The position numbers and the translations under genes were made by a program. The notes under the pieces were generated by a model. It was given only the letters and a program-made list of their open reading frames with translations, was not told the origin of the DNA and ran no database searches. Below, piece by piece: positions 53,340 through 64,000 of a stretch of 64,000 nt of DNA. The DNA comes from Acanthaster planci (lineage: Eukaryota > Echinodermata > Asteroidea > Valvatida > Acanthasteridae): contig NW_019091355.1 in the NCBI RefSeq assembly GCF_001949145.1, positions 3,404,117 to 3,468,116 of the forward strand. Direction: 5' to 3'. Each line of letters opens with the position of its first letter. Within the stretch, counting starts at the first letter, position 1.

Positions 53340-56300
53340 ATGTTGCGGTCATTTGGGAGGCGGACCCTTCACGTCATCGTCCAGCAGCAGTGGAGAAGTC
53401 TCACCAGCACCCAGCATGTCGGTCGGTATCCGTCTCATGTCAGACGCATTCTGACCCTCCTTGGGGGCGGAGCTGGTCTACTCACAGCAGGGCTCGCTTT
53501 GGAAAGGTCAGGATGCACATCTATGAGCTCAAATAAGATCATTCAAAATCTTTTGACTGGGTCGTTCCAGTGTGACTATGTCGCACGTGCACCTTGTTAA
53601 AAGGCAGTCGATCAGTTGCCAAACTTAACTTTGCACCTGTATCTTGCCCCTAAGTAAGTACCGTTGGTTCAGTTACTGTGACATATCTGAGGAATTGATT
53701 ACACCCATCCACAAATTTTGCAAAGATCATTATTATCTGAAGTTGGGTACCAAATTCATTGAATGGTCCATATTCACACTGAAAAAAGTTATCAGAATAT
53801 TTGCGTGATAATTGGATATTTTCAATCTTTCAGTAAATTTAGGAGAGTCCTATGTATGGTATGCATACGCTTATGCTCAAAGAGTTTTGTCGTCGATGTC
53901 ATCTTCATCACGATGACTCATCCACTTAAGGACATTGCTTGTTATCTTAAGGTCTCGCCAGTCGCTCGCGAAAGAGGTTCAGCAAACCAAGGCAACTGAC
54001 ATCGCCCGGGAGACAGAAGAGCACAGCGACGAGGAAGGAGATGGAGAAGAGAAAAAGAGAAAAGGGCCTGGATTCAGAGACAGAAAGGTAAATGCAATTA
54101 ATGCTCAACATAGGGCCCAGTTACACAGACAGCTGGTAGCGTTAAGCAGTGACAATATGCATTGTTCCAATGCGCAAACTAATTCTCTGTGCAAATTGCA
54201 GTGTTAAGTCATTATGACTTTCTACAATAACAGGGCATGCCTCGGGAAGAATCAAAGTCAGAACAAGGAAGCATTCAACCATGCCAGGTGGTCTGTGACA
54301 TTATACCTAACGAGACTGCTCATTGGCCAGAACATACTAGGCACGGAATCTTTGAAAGATCCCTCGGGGGAACACAGTGGTTTATCGCCTTATTGCAAAA
54401 GCTTGTTAAATTTTAGTATAGAGAGAGCTAAGTGTGGAAGTTCATTATTATATCTACTTACTTCACAGAGCCATTTACAAAAAAAAATGCAACAGATTGT
54501 GGTTTGGGTTCAAGGGGATTTTTTTCAGAATGCCTGTTAAAAAAAATTGCATTTAACGTATTTACAAAGATTTAATTCAATTGGTTAAAAGATTTGGATA
54601 GAGTTCATTTATGATTAATTTAACATTAATTTATTAATATTATATATTGATATTAATAATTTAATTTAATAGTGTGTGTTTGTACCTTTAATAGATAATC
54701 GAGTACGAGAATCGCATCCGTGCCTACTCTACGCCGGACAAGATATTCCGTTACTTTGCCACCCTGCGAGTTTTCACTGAGGATGGGATGTCAGATATAT
54801 TCATGACGGCCGAAGACTTCATCCGCACCATCACCCCAGACCAGAAGCAGCCAGACGGTAGGTTATTACCCCCAAATCTTCCCAGGAGATGCTTTTGGGG
54901 TTGTTTAAGTCTCGTTGAAGGCAGAGTGCAGGCCTGTTGGCTTTATGTGACAGGCTTTGATGCTCCTTTGAAGTCTAGTTTACAAAAACAATTGACGTTT
55001 CACGAGCCAGTGTCGCTTGTATGACTAGTGCTCATATCCGTTTTCAACTGAGAATATTTCTGTGCCACCTCCCCTTAAGATATGCCAGTCTGTCGTAGGT
55101 TGCTCCTCAGCTAATGCTGTTACACATTTTTACTTCTGGCTGGAAAGAGGTAAATTGGGGTAAAATGTCTTGCCCAAGGCCACAACCTATGGCTAGCAGC
55201 TAGGTTCAATCCTTTGACCCTGTCATCATGAGCTACAAAATGCCAAGGGAATTCTGCTTCATTCAAGCAATCCTCAGACACTCTGGTTTTAAAAAAAAAA
55301 ATCTCTTGACAATAATCCCTGGTATTTTTCTCTCACAGGTTTAGGCTTGGATCAGTTCAAAAAGGTTGAGGCAAAGGTGCGTAAAATCTAAGAAAACGTT
55401 TCATTTTTAGTTACATCATAACTCTACTAGTTGTAGTTACCTTTCTCTAGGTTTGATCATTTTTCTTGCTGACATCCCTTACACTCCCTTTTACAGAGAT
55501 GTACATCTTGATTTGTATCAACAGTTGTTTAGATTTTTTTAATCAACACATTCAGATATCAAAAGGTCCCTTGTTTTTTTTCAGTTTATTATCACTGTGA
55601 AAGCCCTTCTCCCAAATATTTTAGATTTTGAAATTGGCTGTTAGCATTTCAGTTTTTAGTTTTCTGTGATTTTATCGTTGAAATGGCATTCAACTGCTTC
55701 AACTGCTCCAATTAAATCCTCCTGACTTAAAAGGGTCCATTAAGATCTCCGTGGACAACCTGTTAATTTGTTGTTTAAAGTATTCATTTTTCAATTATAG
55801 TTAATAGAAGCCACTGCTCACGGGCCCTTTAACTTTTTTCATGGGTAGGGGCATTATTTCGGTATAAAAGCAAGTATTTGCTGCGTAACTTTGAATTTCC
55901 TGCCAGAAATTGAACTTGAAAAGGAAGAGTCTTCATGACAGGGACGATCACAGCATCTTCAGCATGTTGGGAGACAACGGTCTCATCTCCTTTGCTGACT
56001 ACATGTTCCTCATCACGGTCTTGTCAAGTGAGTCCAACAGTAACAAGACAAAAAGATGGGTTCGCTAAATTTGATGTCACATCTGGCTATTTCGCTGGGC
56101 ACTGCTAGAGCCAAGATGAGCCCAATTTCCTCCCGGGGGAAAGAATGAATATTCATGGTAGACTCACTAAAATTCATGTTAAATTCATAAATATTCATCA
56201 TCGACTTATGACTATTCATCTGTCTGTCGTTACTTAGCTCCAGAGAGGCATTTTGAGATTGCTTTCCGTCTGTTTGACATCAATGGAGACGGTGAGGTAT

Positions 56301-58998
56301 CCTACGATGAATTCCAACAGGTATACATACATGTACCTTCATTTGTTAGGAACATTGCTTTAATACAGAAAGTTAAGTGATTTTGCATTCCAAATTTTGA
56401 GGAAGGACAGTTTGGAGTCATCCAGTTCGTTGGTGGGGTCGGGGTTGTTCATTCTATTTGAAAGCTTTTGTCTCAGATGAGTAACGGAGGCTTGGGTGCC
56501 GGCGTATTCAAAGTTGTTTTTCCAAAAGTTCTTTAATATCAAAGCCGTGTTTGTAGATCTCGGAGGGAACACTTAGTTTTTCTGTCTCTCTTCCTTAGTC
56601 AACCAAGTTTCTTTCCAGGTTTGTGTTTGCGATAATGTTGTGCTTGGCTCAGTGTTTTTTCACTTTGTTTGAATATTGGCCATGACTGAGTGCGTTTCTG
56701 TACCGTACTTCTCTCGATGACGTTGTATTGTGAAGGAGCATAAGTTGTTTGTGTTGAAGTGAAAACGGCACAAGATTAATGTGAAAGTTTTGTGATGTTC
56801 AACGCAGTGCCTTTGTTGTTTTAGGTGACGGACGTCATCCGAGCTCAGACGGCAACCGGGAAGAGGCACCGCGACCGCAAGACCACCGGCAACACCCTGG
56901 ACAAGCCCTTCAACAGCTCCCTGGACACGGTCTTCTTCGGCCCCAACCTGGACAAGAAACTGACCTTTGAAACCTTCCGCAAATTCTACAAGAAACTCAA
57001 CCAGGAGATCTTGAAGATGGAGGTGGGCCCATTCGCCTCTTTTTATTGCGATGTGCTGAAACTCGTTCATTATGTTGGCTCCTAATTTTCACCCTCCCCC
57101 TCCAAATTGAAGCATGTTTGCATGAAGTAGCTAATAGCCAAGAGATGTTTCATTGGTTTTTTTCATCATAGTTTGACAGATACGAGCCGGTGGACGGCAG
57201 AATCACGGAAGTGAACCTGGCCAACTTCCTGCTGGTCTACGCCAACCAGATCCCCAAGCCCAGGAGGTCTCGCATGAGGAAGAGAGTCAAGAAGAAGTTT
57301 GCCGACGATGACGCCGAAGTTAAGGTAATTGGCTCCTCTTCTGTGGCCATCTAGGGGGGGGGCCATGTAGGTTCATTGAGGATACTTTTGCCCGGTGGTT
57401 CCGGTGTTTGGCCCACAAACGATGGTACTTAGGTTCAAATTCCACAGGTTTTGTGGTGTTTGTGGTTCCCCAGGTAGACACTTAACCACAAGTGGGTCTC
57501 TCCACCCAGGTTATAAATGGGTACATTTGAGAATAGAAACAAAAATTGCACTTATCTCTAGCTGCTACAGAAAATTATCTCATGGCCCAGTGAGCAGGGG
57601 TAATCATTGTGAAGCGCTTGGCAACTTTGGCTGGTGCATCCCGTGCCAAGCACGCACAAACCTGTGCGTAAACACAATGGGTTTCCACCAGGGGAATGCA
57701 GTTGCTACATAAAGAAGACGTGCCGTTTCCTTTGCCCTGCACGGAGTGGCTATGTTGAACAGTTTAGAACCCTCCATGTTGTCGTACCTCAGTGGAGTTG
57801 GCACTAGGGCAGACCGGAGTTGTGAAAGGCCAAGGGGTGACATCTTCACCGCTTTGACCTCATCATGTATTCACTCTACAGGGTATCACCTTCAAAGAGT
57901 TCATGGACCTCCAGTCCTTTCTGAACAACATCCGGGACATCGATACAGCACTGTCTTTCTACCACGTAGCTGGTGCAGCTATCGATCCAGGTAATGGACA
58001 ACCGTCACCAGATGTTTGCTAAAATTTCCTTCCTCGTGACAAAAAAATGTTTTTGCGGTGTATACAGAGTAACTTTGCCTTGAGCTGTAAATCTGCGACA
58101 TCCATGTTTGGTCACCATGTAAAAGGAATGCCTTCATTCGGCACAGTACACATGGTATCCGCTTTCAGCAGAGGCGCTCCCTCGTCGGTTCAAAAGAGTC
58201 GCGTTGGTTGCTAGTGTTCAATTTGTTGGTAGCGATGCGACCGTGATGCATTCATTTCCTAGTCGTTCGTGAACCAGGGAAGTTCAGTTCTGACCAAAGG
58301 AGCCTCCGTTGCTAAGAGAATAACGCCCTTTCTTGGTCCAGCTGGAGGCTCATTAAACTGGAAGACCTTTGATGAGTCCATCCTTATCCTAAACTTTGAC
58401 GTCCCACATACGTAAATCAATCATGCAAGAATGTGGGAAATATCTTCACAGCCAGAGGCTGCATTGCATGGCATTTACAATATTGGAAAAAGAAAACACA
58501 AATTGAAATTTACATTTGGGGGAAAAAAATAAATTAAATACTGATGTGTGATTTTTCCTTATGCAGAGACGTTGCGACATGTGGGTAACATGGTTGCCGG
58601 GGTAAAACTCAGCGATAGGGTGTTGGACGTCGTGTTCACTCTGTTTGATGAAAACGGTTAGTACCAGTATTGCAGTCCATGCACAGAATGGCATTGAGTT
58701 TGCATTGTCTTGCTGTTTGTATCAAAGAACCACGTACTGTGCAAAACTATGTATGATGGCTACTCGTTGAATTTTTTTCCCCTGCGATTGATATCTGTGC
58801 ATCCTTTTGACGCTCGCCTTCCTCCCCCCATCTCATGCAGATGACGGCAAACTGAGCAACAAGGAGTTTGTGGGCGTGGTCAAGAACCGCGTGCAACGGG
58901 GGCTGGACAAGTCCAAGGAGCTGGGGCTGTCGCGCATCCTGGAGGCCATGTGGAAGTGCGCCAAGAAGACGCAGATCTTCCCCAGTGCCAAGAGCTAG
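53340..58998 (+). CDS. MICU1: Mitochondrial calcium uptake 1 (EF-hand gatekeeper of MCU), eleven coding exons
   Basis: Intermembrane-space Ca2+ sensor that plugs the MCU pore at low Ca2+. Exons: 53340-53506, 53952-54087, 54695-54857, 55339-55376, 55907-56027, 56238-56320, 56825-57022, 57172-57324, 57882-57990, 58567-58656, 58841-58998. All are phase-consistent, 1416 nt, 471 aa (human 476). The N-terminus (MLRSFGRR) is presequence-like, followed by a hydrophobic [13 protein letters not shown] segment. An acidic linker leads into [13 protein letters not shown] (89-101) and [19 protein letters not shown], both diagnostic of MICU1 rather than MICU2/3. Two canonical EF loops are intact: 222-233 ([12 protein letters not shown]) and 417-428 ([12 protein letters not shown]). 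C459 in MWKCA matches human Cys463, which forms the disulfide with MICU2. Exon 4 is a 38-nt microexon. The gene is divergent from MCU. Confidence 0.96.
58147..58330 (+). repeat. Dispersed repeat family 5, copy 2 (MICU1 intron 9)
   Basis: Same ordered blocks as 17062-17250: CTCGTCGGTTCAAAAGAG, CGTTGGTTG, TTTCCTAGTCGTTCGTGAAC and TTGCTAAGAGAATAACGCC. Confidence 0.7.
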
Positions 58999-59035
58999 CC
59001 GAGGGAGACATCTCGGGACGTCCGTGCCGACGGGC

Positions 59036-59041
59036 AATAAA
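59036..59041 (+). other. Proximal candidate poly(A) signal of MICU1
   Basis: AATAAA only 38 nt after the stop codon. Two distal hexamers (60731-60736 and 60749-60754) would give a 1.7-kb 3' UTR, so the site actually used is open. Confidence 0.35.
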
Positions 59042-59720
59042 TCCAAAACGCACTGACGCCTCACTGTCTTTGGGGGTGTGTTGAGAGTGTGCAGTACTTT
59101 TGCAATCATACATGTCACACCATGCAAGATCCTAATGTGCAGTTGTCAGAAATTAGACCACGTTAAAGTCCATTATTGTGCATGTTAGTTCCTGTGTAAT
59201 GATATACATGGCTTGCGTGCTACAAACATCAAAGCTACACTCTTTGAATTCCCCAGGAAAAAAACGAAGAAAGTAAACATTTTGAGAGAAACCGTTCAGA
59301 GAAAAGCTTCTTTAGAATTCTTAACGTTCAGTTCAAACCTCCAATCTTTTCATGTGTCCATCGCCAACTCGCGGAATACAACTCGGCACGACATAACATT
59401 ATTTCGTCTCGCAACCGCCGCAAGTGTTCGTGTTTCTCATGACATTCTCCCGTTCCTCAGAAAAGCTGAACCAGTAGTTTCTGTTCTTTACCGAAGCAGT
59501 TTGGATTTGAAGGGACTCTTTGTACTTTCATCTTCCAAACAGATTATCTTGTTAGTGAAGAATATTAAGTCTTTTGTCTTATGGAAAGGTCTATGAAATG
59601 CAGTTCCTCAGACGATTGGAAATTATTTGTACAGCGCAGGGACTGCTTTTTCTGAGAGCCATAAATTTTCTGGCTTGCCTCGCGTCAGTCACTGTTTGTG
59701 AGCTGTGCAGTTTTGTCAAA

Positions 59721-59967
59721 TGGGTCATTCAATAAATTTGAGGTCCAAAAGTATGACATTTTTGTGTCCCTGTTACACCTGACCTATCTAATCTGACATG
59801 GAAATATCACCGGAATTGATTTCAAACTATTAATATTTGTTTGGCAGGTAATTTGCATTAATTCATCACTCTTGGAATTAGAAAATACGTTCTGAACTTA
59901 CAAAATCATAGGTCAGGTGTGACAGGGACATGAAAAAAAAGGGACCCCTAATTTGTAGAATGACCCA
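59721..59967. mobile_element. MITE family 2, copy 2
   Basis: Left end TGGGTCATTCAATAAATTTG then AGGTCC, right end TTTGTAGAATGACCCA. Inner arms carry GTGTCCCTGTTACACCTGAC and its near reverse complement. About 247 bp. Confidence 0.85.
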
Positions 59968-61376
59968 GAGGTTTGTCAGATTTAGTACACAGGGTTGTTA
60001 GGCAGTTCGCATTCTTTGCATATCACATACTTACAAGTTTATATCACAGATAAACTATTGTATTTATTGAATATTGGCACAACCCCATGATATCCGTTGC
60101 TAACATAAGCAGATTTGCTACCAAATTTTTGAGGGTGATTAGAAGGGTTGTTTAATTAAGGACTGCTAGTTCAAGTTAAGACCAAGCCAAGTTTTGGCTC
60201 ACTCTCTTGGAATTTTCTTGGCACTCTCCCTCCCCTGTCCCCGGTTACAGTTTTCTCTGCAGATAATTGTAGCTGAGAAGAAAACAATGAGGTCTTTGAA
60301 AAGAGCCCACGGCAATACTTGTAGGTGGTGAATTCCTTATTTTGTTGGATTGCTGTATCTGATTAATGATGGTAATTTTAGGCATTCATGTAGGCTGAAT
60401 CCAGCAAAATAGGTCAGATGTTACCTGAGAGCCTCTTTGGAGTTAAAGTCTTTTATAAGAATCTTGTACAGTGTATTAAATCATTAGAAATCCTCATGAT
60501 TACACCCATGTAATGTTTCTGTTTGGTAGGATACCAAACGGAGCGATACATCAAAACAGAGAAGTTCAGTGTGCTCAAGTTCTAATTAACTCTTAAAAAA
60601 AATTACTGATGAGAAAAATGGCCTTTAGACTCCGGCGTTGTTTAGAACTCTGTCATCATGGTCATTTTCCTTTTTACAAGTGATTGTTTGGCGTTCATGT
60701 AAAACCCCCCCAAAGCACTTATTCTTGTGAAATAAATTTAGGTTCACTAATAAAGCACTAAATATATGTGCATAATCAGAATTTATTTCACAGTGGCAGT
60801 TTCACTATTTTTGAATTTTAGTTTTAACAAATGTTGGCAAGATTCTTGATGAAGTACAAGCAAAATGGTTACGACTGACCGTTTAGGCAAGACATCAAGG
60901 GTATAGAATGCTGTATTTTGTGTCTGAGTTAGAACTATGTTGATCTCTTGTGCACCACATTACAAGAATGTAATGACTGTACGTGTTGCACTGCACTGTG
61001 TGAGTTTAAATTCTTGAAGTTGATAATAGTTCTTTATGATCATGATGATGAGGGTATCAGTTGGTTATTTATGTTTTTGTAAAAAATATTTCATTCAAAC
61101 AATTTTAGTATTAAAAAGTGAGTAAAAGTGATATTGTAAATATTAAACAAGTTTGTCTTTGGAAGTCTATTTGTGGAGGTTGTGCGCATCTCAAAAGTAA
61201 AAAAAAACAAAAAAAGCACAAGATTTACGGTTCTTCCTTGCTATTTTTGAAGAGTTCATAGCGGCCTCTTTCGGCAGACGATAGATGACACTTGAGGGCG
61301 CAACGCACGTCGTCTGCGCTGCAACGAAAGAGCTGCTGGAGACCGAGAATGTCGAGAGGGCCTATGGGATCCGTAT

Positions 61377-62085
61377 TGTGACGCCGCCCCCCCCCTCCGA
61401 CGAAGGCGAGGGCGCCCTCTTCCTCGAGGTGCGTCGGACGGCACGCCGGAGAGTCCCTGAGCGGCTAGGGACGAGTCCGTTGGGACCTAGCCTAGTGTGA
61501 TTGTGCCTAAGTCCGAGTGGTGCGTGTGTTGTTGAGGGGCTCGGTAGCTTGAGGGGCTGATTGGTGGTGCGGTATAGTTCCTGATACTGAGGAATTGTGG
61601 TCGATGCAAGGGTGGATTGCTATCTCGTGACGTGAGTTGCGTGTAGTGCAGCCCTGACAATAAGCCCCGTAGACTTGCCAAAGTCCCTGAGTCGGCACTG
61701 GATGCCCACAATTAATTGTGGTGTTCGCTGCTCTGGGCGAAGTCCGGTCACGTGTAATCACACAGTCTCCCCGTCAATAGCGCCCTCTACTGGTGTATTG
61801 GTTGAGTGTGTCGAATAAATCAGCCGCTTATTAATTGTTGTACATAAATCAGGTGTCCGGGCGAAGTTTATTTCAAGTCAGGTCTGTCTGGGTTACGTCA
61901 TTAAGTTTCGACCAATCAGATTAGCCATCATCTCGACGAAGACCAACTTTCTTGGGGGACGGTATATACTTCGGTCCCAACGGACTCGTCCCTAGCCGCT
62001 CAGGGACTCTCCAGCGTGCCGTCCAATCCGACGCGCCTCGAGGAAGAGGGCGCCCTCGCCTTCGTCGGAGGGGTGCGGCGTCACA
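61377..62085 (+). repeat. 5' LTR with unusually long inverted ends
   Basis: Begins TGTGACGCCG and ends CGGCGTCACA, three bases before a primer binding site. The first and last about 115 bp are near-perfect inverted copies of each other (see findings). A TATATA lies at 61963-61968 and an AATAAA at 61814-61819. The left boundary rests on the TG start and the inverted match. The 3' LTR is outside the window. Confidence 0.7.
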
Positions 62086-62088
62086 AAT

Positions 62089-62106
62089 TGGTGTCAGAAG
62101 TGGGAT
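62089..62106 (+). other. Primer binding site complementary to tRNA-Leu
   Basis: TGGTGTCAGAAGTGGGAT is the complement of the CCA-added 3' end of an animal tRNA-Leu (CAA-type acceptor stem, from memory). It lies three bases after the LTR end, as expected for minus-strand priming. Confidence 0.8.
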
Positions 62107-62335
62107 CATCCTCGAAGGTTTTGTCTTGAGTTTGGAGTTCTAGTTTCCTGTGATTCGATTGGTCGATGCAGCAGCTACTGTGGGCATCAATTGCGTTAGC
62201 CTTGGTTTGCATTGTGTTGGCTGTCATTTACTTTTGGTACGTTTGGCTTGTTCATCGGAGAGATAGGAGGTACTTTCGTTGGTTGAGGTCTGCAAGATTT
62301 GATCCGCCGGCTGAGTACGAGGTTGAAACTGCAGT

Positions 62336-63866
62336 ATGAATGGTAGCTCAAGTAAGGGGGACTTGCACAGGTCCCGGATGGAGGTTCAGTTGTTGCAGTG
62401 GGAAAAGGCTCAGCAATTGGACAGAATCATGAAGTTAGAAGCAGCATTGCGAGATGCTAAGGAAGCAGGATCGAGCCCGATTGGTAGACCTGGTCCAAGT
62501 GATGTGCAGAAGTCATTTGAGCGCGAGAGAATTGATTTGGATGTCATTCCGGCTCCCTAGCCAAGATTTGGCTGGAAACAGGGAGGAGACGTCAGGGTAT
62601 GGGTCGTTCAGAGCACCAGCACTGACTGAGTTGAAGACGCCAGAAGTCCATTGCAAGGAAAACGATGGTGGGCGCAGTTTAATTGATTGGACACCTCCAA
62701 GGCAAGAGGCGGCGTCCAGTCCGATAGTCTCTGCTGTACATGGGAGGGGTGTGAACGAGAGTCCATGTGTTCACATGCCATCTATACACTTGATGCAGAG
62801 AAGAAGCTCTACAGCGAGCTGATGAGTTTTGCCTCGCGTTCGCCAAGTGTTAAGAATGACAACGTGCGGGCTGATGAGAAGGATGGGGCGGGGCCTTGTC
62901 CAGTTAAAAGGGAGGAGAGAGTTGTTGGAGAAGATGAGTTGCGGGGAAGGCTTAGTCTGGTTCCCCGCCGACCAAGTATTGTTCCCGACCGCTACAGTGG
63001 CAAAGTGCCGTGGAACGAGTACTACGGGCACTTCGAGAGTTGTCGGTTGGTGAACCGATGTGACGATTTACAATCGGCCGAGTATTTGGCCGCGAGCCTC
63101 CAAGGAGATGCAATTCGCTTTCTTGGAGAGGGCGTCTCCAGGGCCGGAAGTTGAAGTATGAAGAATTAGTGAAGCTGTTGGCTAGGAGGTTTGGGCCTGG
63201 CCAGCAGGCTGAGAATTTTCTAATAGAGTTACGTCATCGTCGGCAGAAGCCGAAGGAGTCTTTGCAAGAGTTGTGTCAGGCAGTACATGAGTTAGCAGTT
63301 AAGGCGTATCCGGAAATTCCCGAAGAGGCGAGAGAGCGATTGGAGAAAAATCATTTCACGGACGCTGTAGCTGATCAGTACGTCCGAGAGGGAATCTTCC
63401 GAGCAAGGCCGAAGAATTTGTCTGAGGCATTGCAGGCGGCGCTTGAGACTGAGAACTTCCATAAGGTAGAGGCACAAAGAAAAGTCAACGAGAGACCAGC
63501 CAAGTTTGTCAGACGTATAGATGGGGACATTGAAGAAAGGATGCAGTCTGTCAAACGAGCCATAAAGGGTGTAGCCGACGTGACGAAGCAGTTGGAGAAA
63601 TTGATGGGGGCCATGTTTTCACGACCAGTGACGTCGCCAGCTACGTCAGACCAACAGGTGCCGGGTACCCCACCTCCTCTGCGCAGGCCGAAGCCTTTGA
63701 ATTAAATTGTCATAATTGTGGTGTAAAGGGACAATTTGCTAGAGAATGTACACAGCCGAAACGAAAGCGTCCCCGTAACCAGGGAAACGAGAACCAGCCG
63801 ACCGGAGGGTCCGCGGAAAGGCTGAGGAATGCAGAGGACCCACAGAAGAAGGGCGACGGAGTTTGA
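62336..63866 (+). pseudogene. Broken gag-like region of the LTR retrotransposon
   Basis: The Gag-like reading is spread over several frames. It starts at an ATG at 62336 with a short helical segment (LQWEKAQQLDRIMKLEAALR), passes through a second frame near 62560-62690, then a frame to 63154, another from 63151 to 63705, and a knuckle-bearing frame from 63708 to about 63866. The 63000-63480 part has the usual Gag core features (YLAASLQGDA, LARRFGP, LRHRRQKPKESL). The zinc-knuckle segment at 63708-63749 keeps its three Cys, but the His position reads Gln. At least three frame changes point to decay or sequence errors. Confidence 0.7.
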
Positions 63867-64000
63867 AGAGAAAGAATGAAAACGAGGTTGGAGTCAGTAC
63901 GGTAATGACTCCGGCAATGGGGCCACACCATGGCTTATTTGTTAAGGGGTCGATTAGATCAACCGAGTTTCGAATATCAATCGATACTGGCGCTACCGAC

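Larger units (their letters stand above)
58999..61376. other. MICU1 3' flank up to the LTR element
   Basis: Probable MICU1 3' UTR with AATAAA hexamers at 59036, 60731 and 60749, plus a family 2 MITE (59721-59967). The 61285-61376 part is GC-rich and open in one frame but cannot be assigned to a gene. No other gene was recognised. Confidence 0.6.
61377..64000 (+). mobile_element. Ty3/gypsy-type LTR retrotransposon, 5' part (mag/SURL-like), cut by the window end
   Basis: Order seen: LTR, tRNA-Leu primer binding site, Gag-type region, CCHC-type knuckle region, then an aspartic protease active site I-D-T-G-A near 63980-63994. Reverse transcriptase and integrase would follow beyond the window. 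Assignment to the mag/SURL branch is inferred from the tRNA-Leu primer and Gag style. Frame breaks suggest this copy is not intact. Confidence 0.8.

Noticed and set aside
55907-56220. ATTCAT-rich stretch near 56145-56220 as a structured element
   Set aside because: It is short, irregular and AT-rich, and looks like ordinary intronic low-complexity sequence.
61285-61500. 71-codon open frame crossing the LTR start
   Set aside because: It runs into the LTR inverted arm, so it cannot be one gene; the upstream part is kept only as a low-interest finding.

Overview
The window is animal nuclear DNA: split genes with GT-AG introns, one single-exon GPCR, many palindromic transposon remnants, and the start of a Ty3/gypsy-type LTR retrotransposon. 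The gene set (PCNA, a PIWI-clade Argonaute, MCU, MICU1), the many small MITEs and the repeated TAGGCCTA-type and ACATGT motifs fit a marine invertebrate. I lean towards an echinoderm or related deuterostome, but the window does not prove it.

Layout. 1597-2712 (+): an intronless rhodopsin-type GPCR with a non-canonical DRY motif. 6764-10705 (-): PCNA in six coding exons, which splice to exactly 261 codons. 13583-26230 (+): a PIWI-clade Argonaute in 19 coding exons, 983 aa, with an intact D-E-D-H slicer set. 34065-52224 (-): the mitochondrial calcium uniporter pore MCU, eight coding exons, 334 aa. 53340-58998 (+): MICU1, the EF-hand gatekeeper of the same channel, eleven coding exons, 471 aa. 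61377 to the end (+): a 5' LTR, a tRNA-Leu primer binding site, and a gag/protease region broken by frameshifts. Introns and spacers carry at least eight families of small inverted-repeat elements, a 39-bp minisatellite and several simple repeats.

How the genes work together. The main result is that the uniporter pore (MCU) and its Ca2+ sensor (MICU1) lie head to head, with 1,115 bp between their start codons. This suggests shared promoter control of two subunits of one inner-membrane complex. From memory, human MCU and MICU1 are also divergent neighbours on 10q22.1, so the pair may be an old linkage. PCNA and PIWI are also divergent, about 2.9 kb apart, and PCNA has an 18-bp palindrome of two back-to-back E2F consensus sites upstream. 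PIWI and MCU are tail to tail.

Limits. Exons were assigned by reading splice sites, keeping phase and matching known family sequences. UTR ends, transcription starts and any 5'-UTR introns are not resolved. MITE boundaries are good to a few bases at best.
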